Of a stretch of 64,000 nt of DNA, positions 45,554-54,200 are shown piece after piece. Within the stretch, counting starts at the first letter, position 1; the number at the start of each line of letters is the position of its first letter. The translations under genes and the position numbers were made by a program. The DNA is taken from contig JAGPCT010000004.1 of NCBI GenBank assembly GCA_018057925.1, forward strand, positions 78,913 to 142,912, read 5' to 3'. The notes beneath the pieces were generated by a model. It saw only the letters and a list, made by a program, of their open reading frames with translations, was not told the DNA's origin and did not search any database. The DNA is from Saprospiraceae bacterium (lineage in GTDB: Bacteria; Bacteroidota; Bacteroidia; Chitinophagales; Saprospiraceae).

Positions 45554-45928
45554 ATGGGTGAATTAATAGAGGGTTTTAGAGACAACGGACGCATTTCCGG
45601 AAATGCTGTTCTAGTGTTTATCCTTTTGTCCACCTTAGGGGTAAATATTGCCCAATCTTCAATGGATGTCTCTAATATATCTTTTGGAACGTTTAATACT
45701 ACGCATGCTACAGATGAGGATGGTAGTCACCAACAGAATATTACCTCATCACAGCATACGAAGTCCCAAAAGTCATCCATTAAAAACACGATAAAGACTG
45801 TTTTTCAACCAAAAGGTCAAGGATTAAACAACTTCAAGAATACTGACCTTATCCAAGCTATTACTTTGGATGAAATACCTTTCCTTTCGACTCAACATGC
45901 ATACCTATCTCTTTTTTATTTGTTTTGA
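45554..45928 (+). CDS. Hypothetical protein with N-terminal membrane helix
   Basis: 124 residues from the ATG at 45554, chosen because the consensus promoter at 45510-45540 lies just upstream. A hydrophobic helix (about 12-32, NAVLVFILLSTLGVNIA) is followed by a Ser/Thr/Gln/Lys-rich, low-complexity tail (DEDGSHQQNITSSQHTKSQ) and a short hydrophobic end, AYLSLFYLF. There is no recognised family. It could be a small membrane or secreted peptide; no partner gene lies immediately beside it. A zinc-ribbon gene follows after 94 bases. Confidence 0.55.
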   Translation: MGELIEGFRDNGRISGNAVLVFILLSTLGVNIAQSSMDVSNISFGTFNTTHATDEDGSHQQNITSSQHTKSQKSSIKNTIKTVFQPKGQGLNNFKNTDLIQAITLDEIPFLSTQHAYLSLFYLF

Positions 45929-46022
45929 GTTTTTTGTAAAAAAGGCAATAGACTTCATTTTATAACCCCATTCAGTCCAAGCGATTGATTATTCTTCATT
46001 AGTATCAAAAAAATATAATATC

Positions 46023-46331
46023 ATGAAATGTCCTAATTGCGACGAAACTTTATTGATGACCCATAGAAATAACATTGAAATAGATTACTGTCCCAAGTGT
46101 CGTGGAGTGTGGCTCGACAAGGGAGAACTCGACAAGATGCTGGAAGTAGCTGCACAGCAAAGCGACCAAATGCCCAATTCTGAACATTATGATTCGGGAC
46201 GAGACTATCAGCGACATTCTTCAGAGCAGTATGATCGAAGGCCGGAGTATCAACGATATTCTTCAGACCATAAATATCATAAGCCACACAAACGAAAATC
46301 TTTCTTAGGGGACTTGTTCGATTTTGATTAA
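46023..46331 (+). CDS. Zinc-ribbon (zf-TFIIB-like) protein
   Basis: 102 residues. The N-terminal 40 residues carry a treble of cysteines, MKCPNCDETL and YCPKCRGVWLDKGELDKM, the family signature of TFIIB-type zinc ribbons common in bacteria. The rest is a low-complexity tail with three repeats of the type (S/R)E(Q/H)YDxRxxYQR(H/Y)SS, rich in Tyr, Arg and Ser, ending SFLGDLFDFD. The role is unknown; similar proteins may bind nucleic acid. Cytoplasmic. Confidence 0.82.
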   Translation: MKCPNCDETLLMTHRNNIEIDYCPKCRGVWLDKGELDKMLEVAAQQSDQMPNSEHYDSGRDYQRHSSEQYDRRPEYQRYSSDHKYHKPHKRKSFLGDLFDFD

Positions 46332-46468
46332 ATAAGCAATCTAAGTAGCCATTCGCTCAAAGTGAGTCTTTATGACATCTCAGCTTCTTGTAGGTGTGAA
46401 GTGTTTGGCATGCTTATTGTACAGGAGAAACACAAATTATTAAAAAAACAGAATTTATTCTACCATAC

Positions 46469-47122
46469 ATGGATGCAATCTTAACTTTCATGAGCCAATT
46501 GACGGATCCGGAATGGATTATGTTGAATGGTGGGCTATATATAGTCGTTTTAATCGTATTTATTGAGACGGGTTTACCTTTTGGGTTCTTTTTGCCGGGA
46601 GATTCATTGCTTTTTATCGCGGGAATGGTAATAGCCAATGCATTATCTCCATTTGCATTTCCTTTTGTCAACCTGATATATTGGATTGTTCTCATTGCCG
46701 GAGCCGGTACACTTGGAAACTTTATCGGTTATTGGATAGGTCGGCAGTCGGATGCACTGTTACATAGAAAGAAAGACAGCTGGCTTATAAAACGGAAATA
46801 TTTGCTACAAGCTAAAAATTTCTATGATAAAAATGGGGGCGGTGCTATTGTCATTGCTCGATTTTTTCCGATGATACGAACCTTTGCTCCTTTAGTGGCG
46901 GGTATTGTTAAGATGCATGCCGGCAAGTTCTCATTTTACAATGTGGTAGGGAGCCTATTATGGGTGATATCCATTGTTACAGCCGGGTATCTATTAGGTG
47001 CCAGGGTATGGGTACAAGAGAATCTGGATTTAATAATCCTTGGTATCGTTGTTGTCACTACATTACCTCTTGTTATTAAAGCGATTACATCAAGAAAGCG
47101 GGTTGACAACGCAGCGGGCTAA
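46469..47122 (+). CDS. DedA family membrane protein
   Basis: 217 residues with four to five membrane helices. DedA signatures: ETGLPFGFFLPGDSLLFIAGM (the G-PGD-L motif near the first re-entrant loop) and GGGAIVIARFFPMIRTFAPLVAGI (the second, with RFxPxxR). DedA proteins are lipid scramblase/flippase-like and some return undecaprenyl phosphate. The next gene, TerC, starts 42 bases downstream on the same strand, so they may be cotranscribed. Confidence 0.9.
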   Translation: MDAILTFMSQLTDPEWIMLNGGLYIVVLIVFIETGLPFGFFLPGDSLLFIAGMVIANALSPFAFPFVNLIYWIVLIAGAGTLGNFIGYWIGRQSDALLHRKKDSWLIKRKYLLQAKNFYDKNGGGAIVIARFFPMIRTFAPLVAGIVKMHAGKFSFYNVVGSLLWVISIVTAGYLLGARVWVQENLDLIILGIVVVTTLPLVIKAITSRKRVDNAAG

Positions 47123-47163
47123 GGTCATTCTATCTTTTTCAATTACATCAAAAACAAACATAC

Positions 47164-47928
47164 ATGGAATTATTATTACCTGATTTTGCCAGTCCAACGG
47201 TTTGGATTAGCTTGCTTACCTTAAGTTTTTTAGAAATAGTTCTTGGGATAGACAACATCATTTTTATATCAATTGTAGCGGGTAAGTTACCCAAGAGTCA
47301 ACAGCGTAAAGCTCGAAATATCGGGCTCTTACTTGCCATGGCATTTAGAGTTGGCTTATTGTTGTGTATCAGCTGGATTATAGGGTTGAAGGATCCTGTG
47401 GTGACGATTCCTTCCATTGCAGCGCTGGAAATAAGTGAGATATCATTGAGTTATAAAGACTTAATATTGATAGCAGGTGGGATATTTTTGATTATCAAAA
47501 GCACGATGGAAATTCACCATAAATTTCAGAAAAAATCCGAATCAGATAAAAAGATTGGTGTTGCTGTTGCCGGATTTGGCTCAGTCATCCTTCAGATTGT
47601 ATTGGTAGATGCTGTATTTTCATTCGATTCTATACTTACGGCTGTAGGTTTAGTGGACAATGTAGTAATCATGATTATCGCTGTTATTGTGTCCATCGCC
47701 ATCATGATGATGTTTGCAGGCCCTGTAACCAGGATTATCAATGACCATCCAACATTGCAGATGCTGGCGCTCACCTTCCTTATCGTCATAGGCGTTGTGC
47801 TGGTAGCGAGTGGAATGCATCAAGAAGTAAGTAAAAGTATCATTTATTCTTGCTTAGGATTCTCCTTGCTTGTAGAAATGTTAAATATTCGACTTCGTAA
47901 AAATGCTGAAAGTGTGGAGGGCGCATAG
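47164..47928 (+). CDS. TerC family membrane protein
   Basis: 254 residues with about seven membrane helices. Family signatures: LEIVLGIDNIIFISIVAGKLP in the first helix and VLVDAVFSFDSILTAVGL in the middle, each with the paired Asp that can bind a divalent cation. TerC/Alx-type proteins export manganese, in some cases inserted to protect secreted metalloproteins. It lies 42 bases after a DedA gene and ends 20 bases before a strong hairpin (47948-47988). Confidence 0.92.
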   Translation: MELLLPDFASPTVWISLLTLSFLEIVLGIDNIIFISIVAGKLPKSQQRKARNIGLLLAMAFRVGLLLCISWIIGLKDPVVTIPSIAALEISEISLSYKDLILIAGGIFLIIKSTMEIHHKFQKKSESDKKIGVAVAGFGSVILQIVLVDAVFSFDSILTAVGLVDNVVIMIIAVIVSIAIMMMFAGPVTRIINDHPTLQMLALTFLIVIGVVLVASGMHQEVSKSIIYSCLGFSLLVEMLNIRLRKNAESVEGA

Positions 47929-47947
47929 TTAATGCTGATTCGGTACT

Positions 47948-47988
47948 AATTCCACATTCCGCATTTGTCTAATGCAGAATGTGGAATT
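47948..47988 (+). terminator. Hairpin after TerC (fragment of family A)
   Basis: AATTCCACATTCCGCAT and ATGCAGAATGTGGAATT form a 17-bp stem with one mismatch, 20 bases downstream of the TerC stop, followed by AATTCTTCTCTT. The core ATTCCGCATTTGTCTAATGC is the right-hand dyad of family A. Confidence 0.55.
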
Positions 47989-48023
47989 AATTCTTCTCTT
48001 CTCATTTCAATGAATACTAATCG

Positions 48024-48113
48024 GAAAATAATTTGACCATTTAATATCCTTGTTCACCCCTACACCCCAAAAGGGGACAAGAATAGTAAATGGTAAATTT
48101 CAAGTCATTTTAG
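48024..48113 (+). repeat. Family E long-hairpin repeat, copy 2
   Basis: Reverse complement of 40459-40554, 7.5 kb away. Left arm TTGACCATTTAATATCCTTG and right arm ACAAGAATAGTAAATGGT pair around a C-rich/G-rich centre. Confidence 0.75.
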
Positions 48114-48116
48114 TTT

Positions 48117-48148
48117 ACTTGTATTGCAAATAATTTGCATTGTCAGCG
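48117..48148 (+). repeat. 32-bp direct repeat, left copy (flanks the LRR-gene island)
   Basis: ACTTGTATTGCAAATAATTT followed by GCATTGTCAGCG. The copy at 51214-51245 differs at one base (G to A at the start of the second part). The two enclose 48149-51213. Confidence 0.7.
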
Positions 48149-48190
48149 TTTCACCATTATTTATCCAAATTAGATATTAGTTATAGCCCA

Positions 48191-48988
48191 ATTAAACCCA
48201 AATTCCACTTAAAGGCAAAATATTGTCTTTAAGAAATATGACGCTAACTGTTTGTTGTGTTGAAATTCAAATAGTCACGAATCAATATATTTTCAAATAT
48301 TTGATAATCTGCTTGTTGCGATTTAGTTAGATGTAATTCAGCTATATTATACCAAATTGATTTATAAATTAGTCCAACATATTTTGGTATAATACTCCCG
48401 AAGCTTCGGGATGATAGTTGTTTAGGCCAATGTAATTGGACTATTACGAATATCCAATCGGTATTGTTTTTAAAAAATTTTCATACTTTTTTGGACGAGC
48501 TGAATCCAACCTCATTTTTTATCAAAATAAACCCGAAGGGTTGTCATTATTATAGAATAGAGTCAATAGCAGAAAGAGGAACCCAGAATGGGTGAAATGA
48601 TTACTCCATCTATTCGTCCCAGTTTTTTTGAGCAGATACATTTTTTCTTGGTTTGTAATAATGTCATCCCTTCGGGATTTTGAAAATATTATGCTACGTT
48701 TTCTATAAAAATATTATCCCTACGGGATTATGCTGTCCCGAATGTTCATCCTTGTTCAACCCGAATTCATATTAAAGGCAAAATATTGTCTTTAAGAAAT
48801 ATGACGCTAACTGTTTGTTGTGTTGAAATTCAAATAGTCACGAATCAATATATTTTCAAATATTTGATAATCTGCTTGTTGCGATTTAGTTAGATGTAAT
48901 TCAGCAGTATAGGTTTTGAAAAACCGTATAGTGCTGATTATGAGTCGTAAATCGATTCCGCATTAGACAAATGCGGAATTTGGGTTAA
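48191..48988 (+). repeat. Composite non-coding repeat, copy 2, followed by joined family B and A elements
   Basis: Bases 48191-48794 repeat the order of 12161-12794 (family B, family C, core of about 300 bp, start of family B); about 30 bases of family C are missing relative to copy 1. Bases 48770-48905 complete a second family B element and 48902-48988 hold a shortened family A element. No gene is seen in this gap (47929-49230). Confidence 0.85.
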
Positions 48989-49098
48989 AAAAATGATACT
49001 TTTAACAGCCAATTAATATTCCTTAATATTGGTCAAGATACCTCCCGTCCCGTCGGTATCATCGTGCAATAAGAGACTTACACCATTCACAAAACTTT

Positions 49099-49130
49099 TT
49101 TGGAATGCTGAAACTATTTTTGTAGCTTTG
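49099..49130 (+). promoter_or_regulatory. Promoter of the LRR protein gene
   Basis: TTTG (49099-49102), 20-base spacer, TAGCTTTG (49123-49130). The leader to the ATG at 49231 would be about 95 bases. Confidence 0.7.
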
Positions 49131-49230
49131 TAGGTCACCTCTACATTCTTAACAATAAAAAACGAATGCCTTAGTAGAACATATATATTTGAGTTATACG
49201 AAATTTTAATTTTCATCAAAAAACAAGGTT

Positions 49231-50847
49231 ATGAAAAAGATGTACTTAAGTTTGTTAGTAGCATTAGGAAGTTCAATGTTGCTTAATGCACAAAATGTAA
49301 ACATTCCCGATGCCAATTTTAAAGCCTATTTGGTGGGGAATACTGCCATCAATACCAATGGCGATACCGAAATACAAATAAGCGAGGCAACTGCATATAC
49401 GGGTACGATTGAGTGTAGAAATTTGTTGATCAAGGATTTAAAGGGTATTGAAGCGTTTACCGCTTTAACTGACTTGAATTGCGCCTACAATCAGTTAACA
49501 ACACTGGATGTTTCAGCAAATACCGCTTTAACTGTCTTGTATTGCTACAACAATAAATTAACAACATTAGATGTTTCTGCCAATACAGCTTTGACCGTCT
49601 TGTGGTGCTACAACAATCAGTTAACAACATTAGATGTTTCAGCAATTACAGTTTTAACCTTCTTGGATTGCGGCAACAATCATTTAACCACACTGGATGT
49701 TTCAGCAAATACGGCTTTGACTGACTTATGGTGCTACAACAATCAATTAACCACACTGGATGTTTCAGCAAATACGGCTTTGACTGGCTTATGGTGCTAC
49801 AAAAATCAGTTAACAACACTGGATGTTTCTGCCAATACAGCTTTAACTAACTTGTATTGTCACTACAATCAATTAACCACATTGGATGTTTCTGCCAATA
49901 TAACTTTGGCCTACTTGTTGTGCAGCAACAACCAATTAACCACATTGGATGTTTCTACCAATACAGCTTTGACCGACTTGGAATGCTCAGGTAATCAGTT
50001 AACCACATTGGATGTTTCTGCCAACACAGCTTTGACCAACTTGAGGAGCAACAACAATCAATTAACCACATTGGATGTTTCTGCCAATATAACTTTGGTC
50101 TATTTGTTGTGCGGCAACAATCAATTAACCACATTGGATGTTTCTGCAAATACTGCTTTAGAATACTTGGATTGCGGCAACAATCAATTAACCACATTGG
50201 ATGTTTCTGCCAATGTCGCTTTAACTAACTTGTATTGTCACTACAATCAATTAACCACATTAGATGTTTCTGCAAATACAACTGTGACCGTCTTGTGGTG
50301 CAACAACAATCAATTAACCACATTGGATGTTTCAGCAAATACGGCTTTGACTGACTTATTGTGCAGAAACAATCAATTAACCACATTGGATGTTTCAGCA
50401 AATACGGCTTTATTATACTTGAAATGTAACAGTAATCAATTAACAACTTTAAATGTAAAGAATGGCAACAACAAAAGAGTACTTTACTTTGATGCAAGAT
50501 CTAACCTTAACCTCACTTGCATTCAAGTAGATGATTCCACTTACAGTACGAACAAATGGACTAACATAGATGCAACAGCCAGTTTCAGTGAAGAATGTGC
50601 TAGATCAGGTATTAACGAAAATTTTCCTTCATTGGCAACTTCCTTTTATCCAAACCCAACAAAGAATCAAATCTATTTTTCGGTTCAAACTAATGTACAC
50701 CTGACTAATGTAACAGGACAAATTATTATGGACAGAAAAAACGTAAATACACTTAATCTTTCTGCCCTACCAACAGGCATTTATTTTTTGATATTTACGG
50801 ATAAAAAAGGTCAAGTAACTCAACGTAGCAAAATTGTGAAAGAGTAA
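49231..50847 (+). CDS. Secreted leucine-rich-repeat protein with T9SS sorting domain
   Basis: 538 residues. A signal peptide (about 1-20, ending LNAQ) precedes a short cap with NIPDANFKAYL, then about sixteen 21-residue LRR units of the form LTTLDVSANTAL-x-x-L-x-C-x-x-N-Q (about residues 80-410), fifteen with LTTLDVS and a last LTTLNV. At the DNA level this is a 63-bp tandem repeat. A Cys in most units may form a ladder. The C-terminus (SFYPNPTKNQIYFSV...GIYFLIFTDKKGQV) is a T9SS type A sorting domain. It is probably a surface adhesin or binding protein; the ligand is unknown. The gene lies between two 32-bp direct repeats. Confidence 0.9.
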   Translation: MKKMYLSLLVALGSSMLLNAQNVNIPDANFKAYLVGNTAINTNGDTEIQISEATAYTGTIECRNLLIKDLKGIEAFTALTDLNCAYNQLTTLDVSANTALTVLYCYNNKLTTLDVSANTALTVLWCYNNQLTTLDVSAITVLTFLDCGNNHLTTLDVSANTALTDLWCYNNQLTTLDVSANTALTGLWCYKNQLTTLDVSANTALTNLYCHYNQLTTLDVSANITLAYLLCSNNQLTTLDVSTNTALTDLECSGNQLTTLDVSANTALTNLRSNNNQLTTLDVSANITLVYLLCGNNQLTTLDVSANTALEYLDCGNNQLTTLDVSANVALTNLYCHYNQLTTLDVSANTTVTVLWCNNNQLTTLDVSANTALTDLLCRNNQLTTLDVSANTALLYLKCNSNQLTTLNVKNGNNKRVLYFDARSNLNLTCIQVDDSTYSTNKWTNIDATASFSEECARSGINENFPSLATSFYPNPTKNQIYFSVQTNVHLTNVTGQIIMDRKNVNTLNLSALPTGIYFLIFTDKKGQVTQRSKIVKE

Positions 50848-50876
50848 CTGTGCATAATAATTGCCCCAAGTTGCGT

Positions 50877-51026
50877 TTATTCTAGTGGAGGATGGCTTGT
50901 ACAAAGGATATCAGCGTGGTCGACTTCCGGTTTGTGTACTACAAATTTTTTCTTTTGATGAATGGATATGATTTGTAGTGTAATGCGCTGTATAATTCCT
51001 GGAAGTCCCTGATCGGTTGGGAACAT
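50877..51026 (-). CDS. Possible 49-residue ORF or gene remnant
   Basis: ATG at 51026, stop at 50877-50879 on the minus strand. The frame is open for ten more codons upstream of the Met. The translation (MFPTDQGLPGIIQRITLQ..., ending DILCTSHPPLE) has normal composition but no recognised family, and no ribosome-binding site stands out. It could be the tail of a decayed gene cut by the family C fragment at 51073-51110. Confidence 0.2.
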   Translation of the reverse strand: MFPTDQGLPGIIQRITLQIISIHQKKKFVVHKPEVDHADILCTSHPPLE

Positions 51027-51072
51027 TTCAGGATGATGACATTTTTGTCGTGTTCGTCTTTTGCTTTAGTGA

Positions 51073-51110
51073 TTATACCATATTGATTTATAAATCAATG
51101 TCGTATAAAA
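51073..51110 (+). repeat. Family C fragment
   Basis: ATACCATATTGATTTATAAATCAATGTCGTATAAA is the left end of family C, joined to its own inverted copy. Confidence 0.5.
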
Positions 51111-51122
51111 TGAATGAGGGTT

Positions 51123-51153
51123 AAAAAAGGGTCACCTTTTGGCAACCCTTTTT
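51123..51153. terminator. Bidirectional intrinsic terminator
   Basis: AAGGGTnnCC and GGnnACCCTT pair around TTTT (51127-51150), with A6 on the left and T5 on the right. It can end both the plus-strand transcript from the LRR gene side and the minus-strand metallopeptidase transcript, whose stop is 105 bases away. Confidence 0.75.
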
Positions 51154-51213
51154 AATAACCTCTTTAATCGTTATGTTAGCAACTTACATTTCAATGTAAT
51201 GTATTGCAAACAG

Positions 51214-51245
51214 ACTTGTATTGCAAATAATTTACATTGTCAGCG
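51214..51245 (+). repeat. 32-bp direct repeat, right copy
   Basis: Pairs with 48117-48148 (31 of 32 identical). It lies 13 bases beyond the stop of the metallopeptidase gene. Confidence 0.7.
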
Positions 51246-51257
51246 AAGCACCCTAAT

Positions 51258-54200
51258 TTACATTTTCACTACTCGTGCTGTATAAATTGCCGTTCCATCG
51301 AGGTACTGCACCACATACACACCTGTTGGAAGGCTGCTCATATCGACTGTAACCTTACCTGTAGGGATGCTCAGTGTGCGTACTCGCTTGCCGGTATAGT
51401 CGATGATGTCTATTACAGCCTGTGCACCTATTGCGCCCTTCACTTCTACCGTAAGGTCACCTGTAACAGGGTTAGGCGATGCGTGTAAAGCCTTACCGTC
51501 ATTGACATTGATCGCTGCTATACGGCTGTAGTTGGTCAACCCATTGGATTCAACCATAGCGAGGCGATAGTAGTTGATACCTATCACAGGGCGCGGATCG
51601 ATGAGTGAGTACGTCTCTTTGCCCAGATTAGAAACTGTACCAATGGCTGTAAAGTTCTTGCCGTCAACACTGCGCTCTACGTCATATTGCTTCATATTCA
51701 CTTCGTCTTTCACTCTCCAGTCAAGCAATACTTCTCCCCGCTTCACCTGCTGTGCTTGGAAGGAAAGTAACGTCAATGGAAGTGCTGATGAGTTATTGTT
51801 ATTAATCGTAAAGGTTAAGCCTGTGCCTCCAATGTCGGTAACTCTCATGTAATACACAGTATTATTCCTAGTTTCGATATCTCCATCCCACAATGGAAGC
51901 GTAAACACGAGGTTTTCTGAATATCCGGTTGTTCCACCATTAGCACAAGCTACTTGAGAAAGACTGCCACATGTACCGGAGAATAAAGTCAAAGCCACAT
52001 CCATGGTTGAGGCTGGTGTCACGGTAAGATTAAGGATGGCATTGTTATTGCCATTGGTCGTTATTTTATACCAAACGTCTTTAGAACTTGTAGTAGAAGT
52101 AAAGCAGGTTCCATCGGATGTGGAACTGAGTGACGTTCCTGCCGCTGTCTGAATACCCGGATTGATATAATCTGTCTTAGGATCAGTTGATATACTTATA
52201 GCACCGGAACAATCATTATTGGGTATTACATTGATCGTATAGTCTTCTCCTTGACCCCATCCGGTATTATTACAAGGAGGCGCCACTTCAACATATTTTT
52301 TCATAACCCGCATCCCCGTCAATCCGGGCAAAGCTGTGGCAGGGACAGCTATTGTACCCGTTGATACTTTACTATCTGTTCCGGTTGAATTGGAGATATC
52401 AGATAATAGGTACTTCTCATTGGATCCATTTGAATCATCAAATATTCCATTTTGATTCCAGTCTATGTAAACAACTATTTTATTGGTATAATTTCCCCCT
52501 GTGTTCCCTTTCACTTGAATGGAATAAGACAGTCCGGAAGCCACATTTGCTACCAAGTTTATAAAATCTTCCAAAGCCGGAGTTCCACCCACGGCGGCAT
52601 TCGTAGTGTTGTTGATTTCATTCAGTACGACAGAGGTAATAGGTTCTACCCCATTCGGAAAAGTTACGTTGGTACAATAATTGCATGTATTAGCTGGCTT
52701 CACAGTCACCGACACCAAGTTGGAAATATCGGATGAATTATTGTTGGTACATTCGACATAGTATCGATAAATTGTTGTCTGTGATACAGCCACTGGATAA
52801 CTATCTGAACTATTATTTAAGTCAGTCCATGTAGAACCACCATCTGTCGATGCTTGCCAAGTCCGGATCAAGCCGACAGCCGGTATTGACTGGCCGACTA
52901 CACTTAAAATAACCGTAGAATTAGGGCAGACTATTGTTTTATCAATGCTAATACTACCTGCCTCAGCACCCAAACAAGGTGCCAGTGCCGTGGTAAAGTC
53001 AATTATATTGCTATTAATACTGTACCCATTGGCTCCGCAATTTTGTCGTACCGTATAAGAGTATATGGTATTGCCGGAAAGACCTGTTAAAGTCTTTGTG
53101 TTTACATTGGCTGCTGTGACGACTGTGTTGTAAGCATTGCCGGCTGCTGCTCCGGATCCGGGAGTTCCAAAGGTTGCCTTTGGACCATATTCGATGGTGA
53201 AGTTGCCCGTAGCAAAAGACCAGTTGGCATCAGCAGAAAAATAGGTAATATTGGTTGCTGCTGTAGAAGTGGGTACTATACAATTTGAGTTTTGAATTGT
53301 AATATTTGCATCATTAATATCAAAGAAAACATTATTAGAAGCCTTTATCATAATTCTTCCTTTTGTGGTATTATAATTAGGCACTGTAACTACTGCCGTA
53401 CCATTATTTGTCACACTCGAGGCCAACAATATAGGAAAAGTACTACCTCCATCGCCTGAGAAGAAAATGTCAACATTCGAGCAGTTGATTGGACTATTAT
53501 TTGTTCCGGCAACGTCCCATGTAATCGTCACATTATTTTGTGATTGCCACGTTGTCGCCGTATTTTGTGACGTTATTTTAAATGGTCCGGCTGTGCCATT
53601 TACGGTAATGGTTATATCATCGCTCGCCGAAGCACCACCGCCGGCATGATTATCGCGGACAGTCAACCTAAATTTCATAGTCCGGGCAACGGATGGAATC
53701 ACTTCCCAGGTCCATTGAGTTTGTCCTGTTAAGATAGTAGAGATATTAGGGAAATATCTTTTTGGTGAAGCAGTTGGTAAGACCGATCGAAACACGGGCC
53801 CTTTGGTATTGGTAGCCAAAGGAGGTTGTGTCGCACCTGTTCCCACTTCATTATCCATTTGTTCCCAGCAATAGGTTACAGCATCACCTTCGGGGTCGCT
53901 TGAAGACCCTGTGAGGACAAATGGGGTGCTTTTTGGTATCGTGAAATTACCACCACCACCTGCTGTCGGAGGTTGGTTATTAGTAGCTGTTTTTACTGCA
54001 CAAGTAGATTGACCCGTTGTGACGTTTCGCCACATCTCCTGGATGCTGATGGCTTGAAAATAGTCGTCGCTATGTGCCTGAACATTCTGGCTACCGCAGA
54101 TACCTGCATAACTCATTATCGTCGAACCACTACCCGGTTCCACAGCAGTAGCATCATTACGGTTACCGCCACATGACCCTTCCGTGCTATTAAAGGTATG

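Noticed and set aside
49470..50440. Regular 63-bp DNA repeats considered as a non-coding satellite
   Set aside because: They are in frame and encode canonical LRR units between a signal peptide and a T9SS domain.
49457..50497. Antisense frames across the LRR gene giving Cys/Trp-rich peptides
   Set aside because: They are mirror images of the 63-bp repeat and have no promoter or family support.
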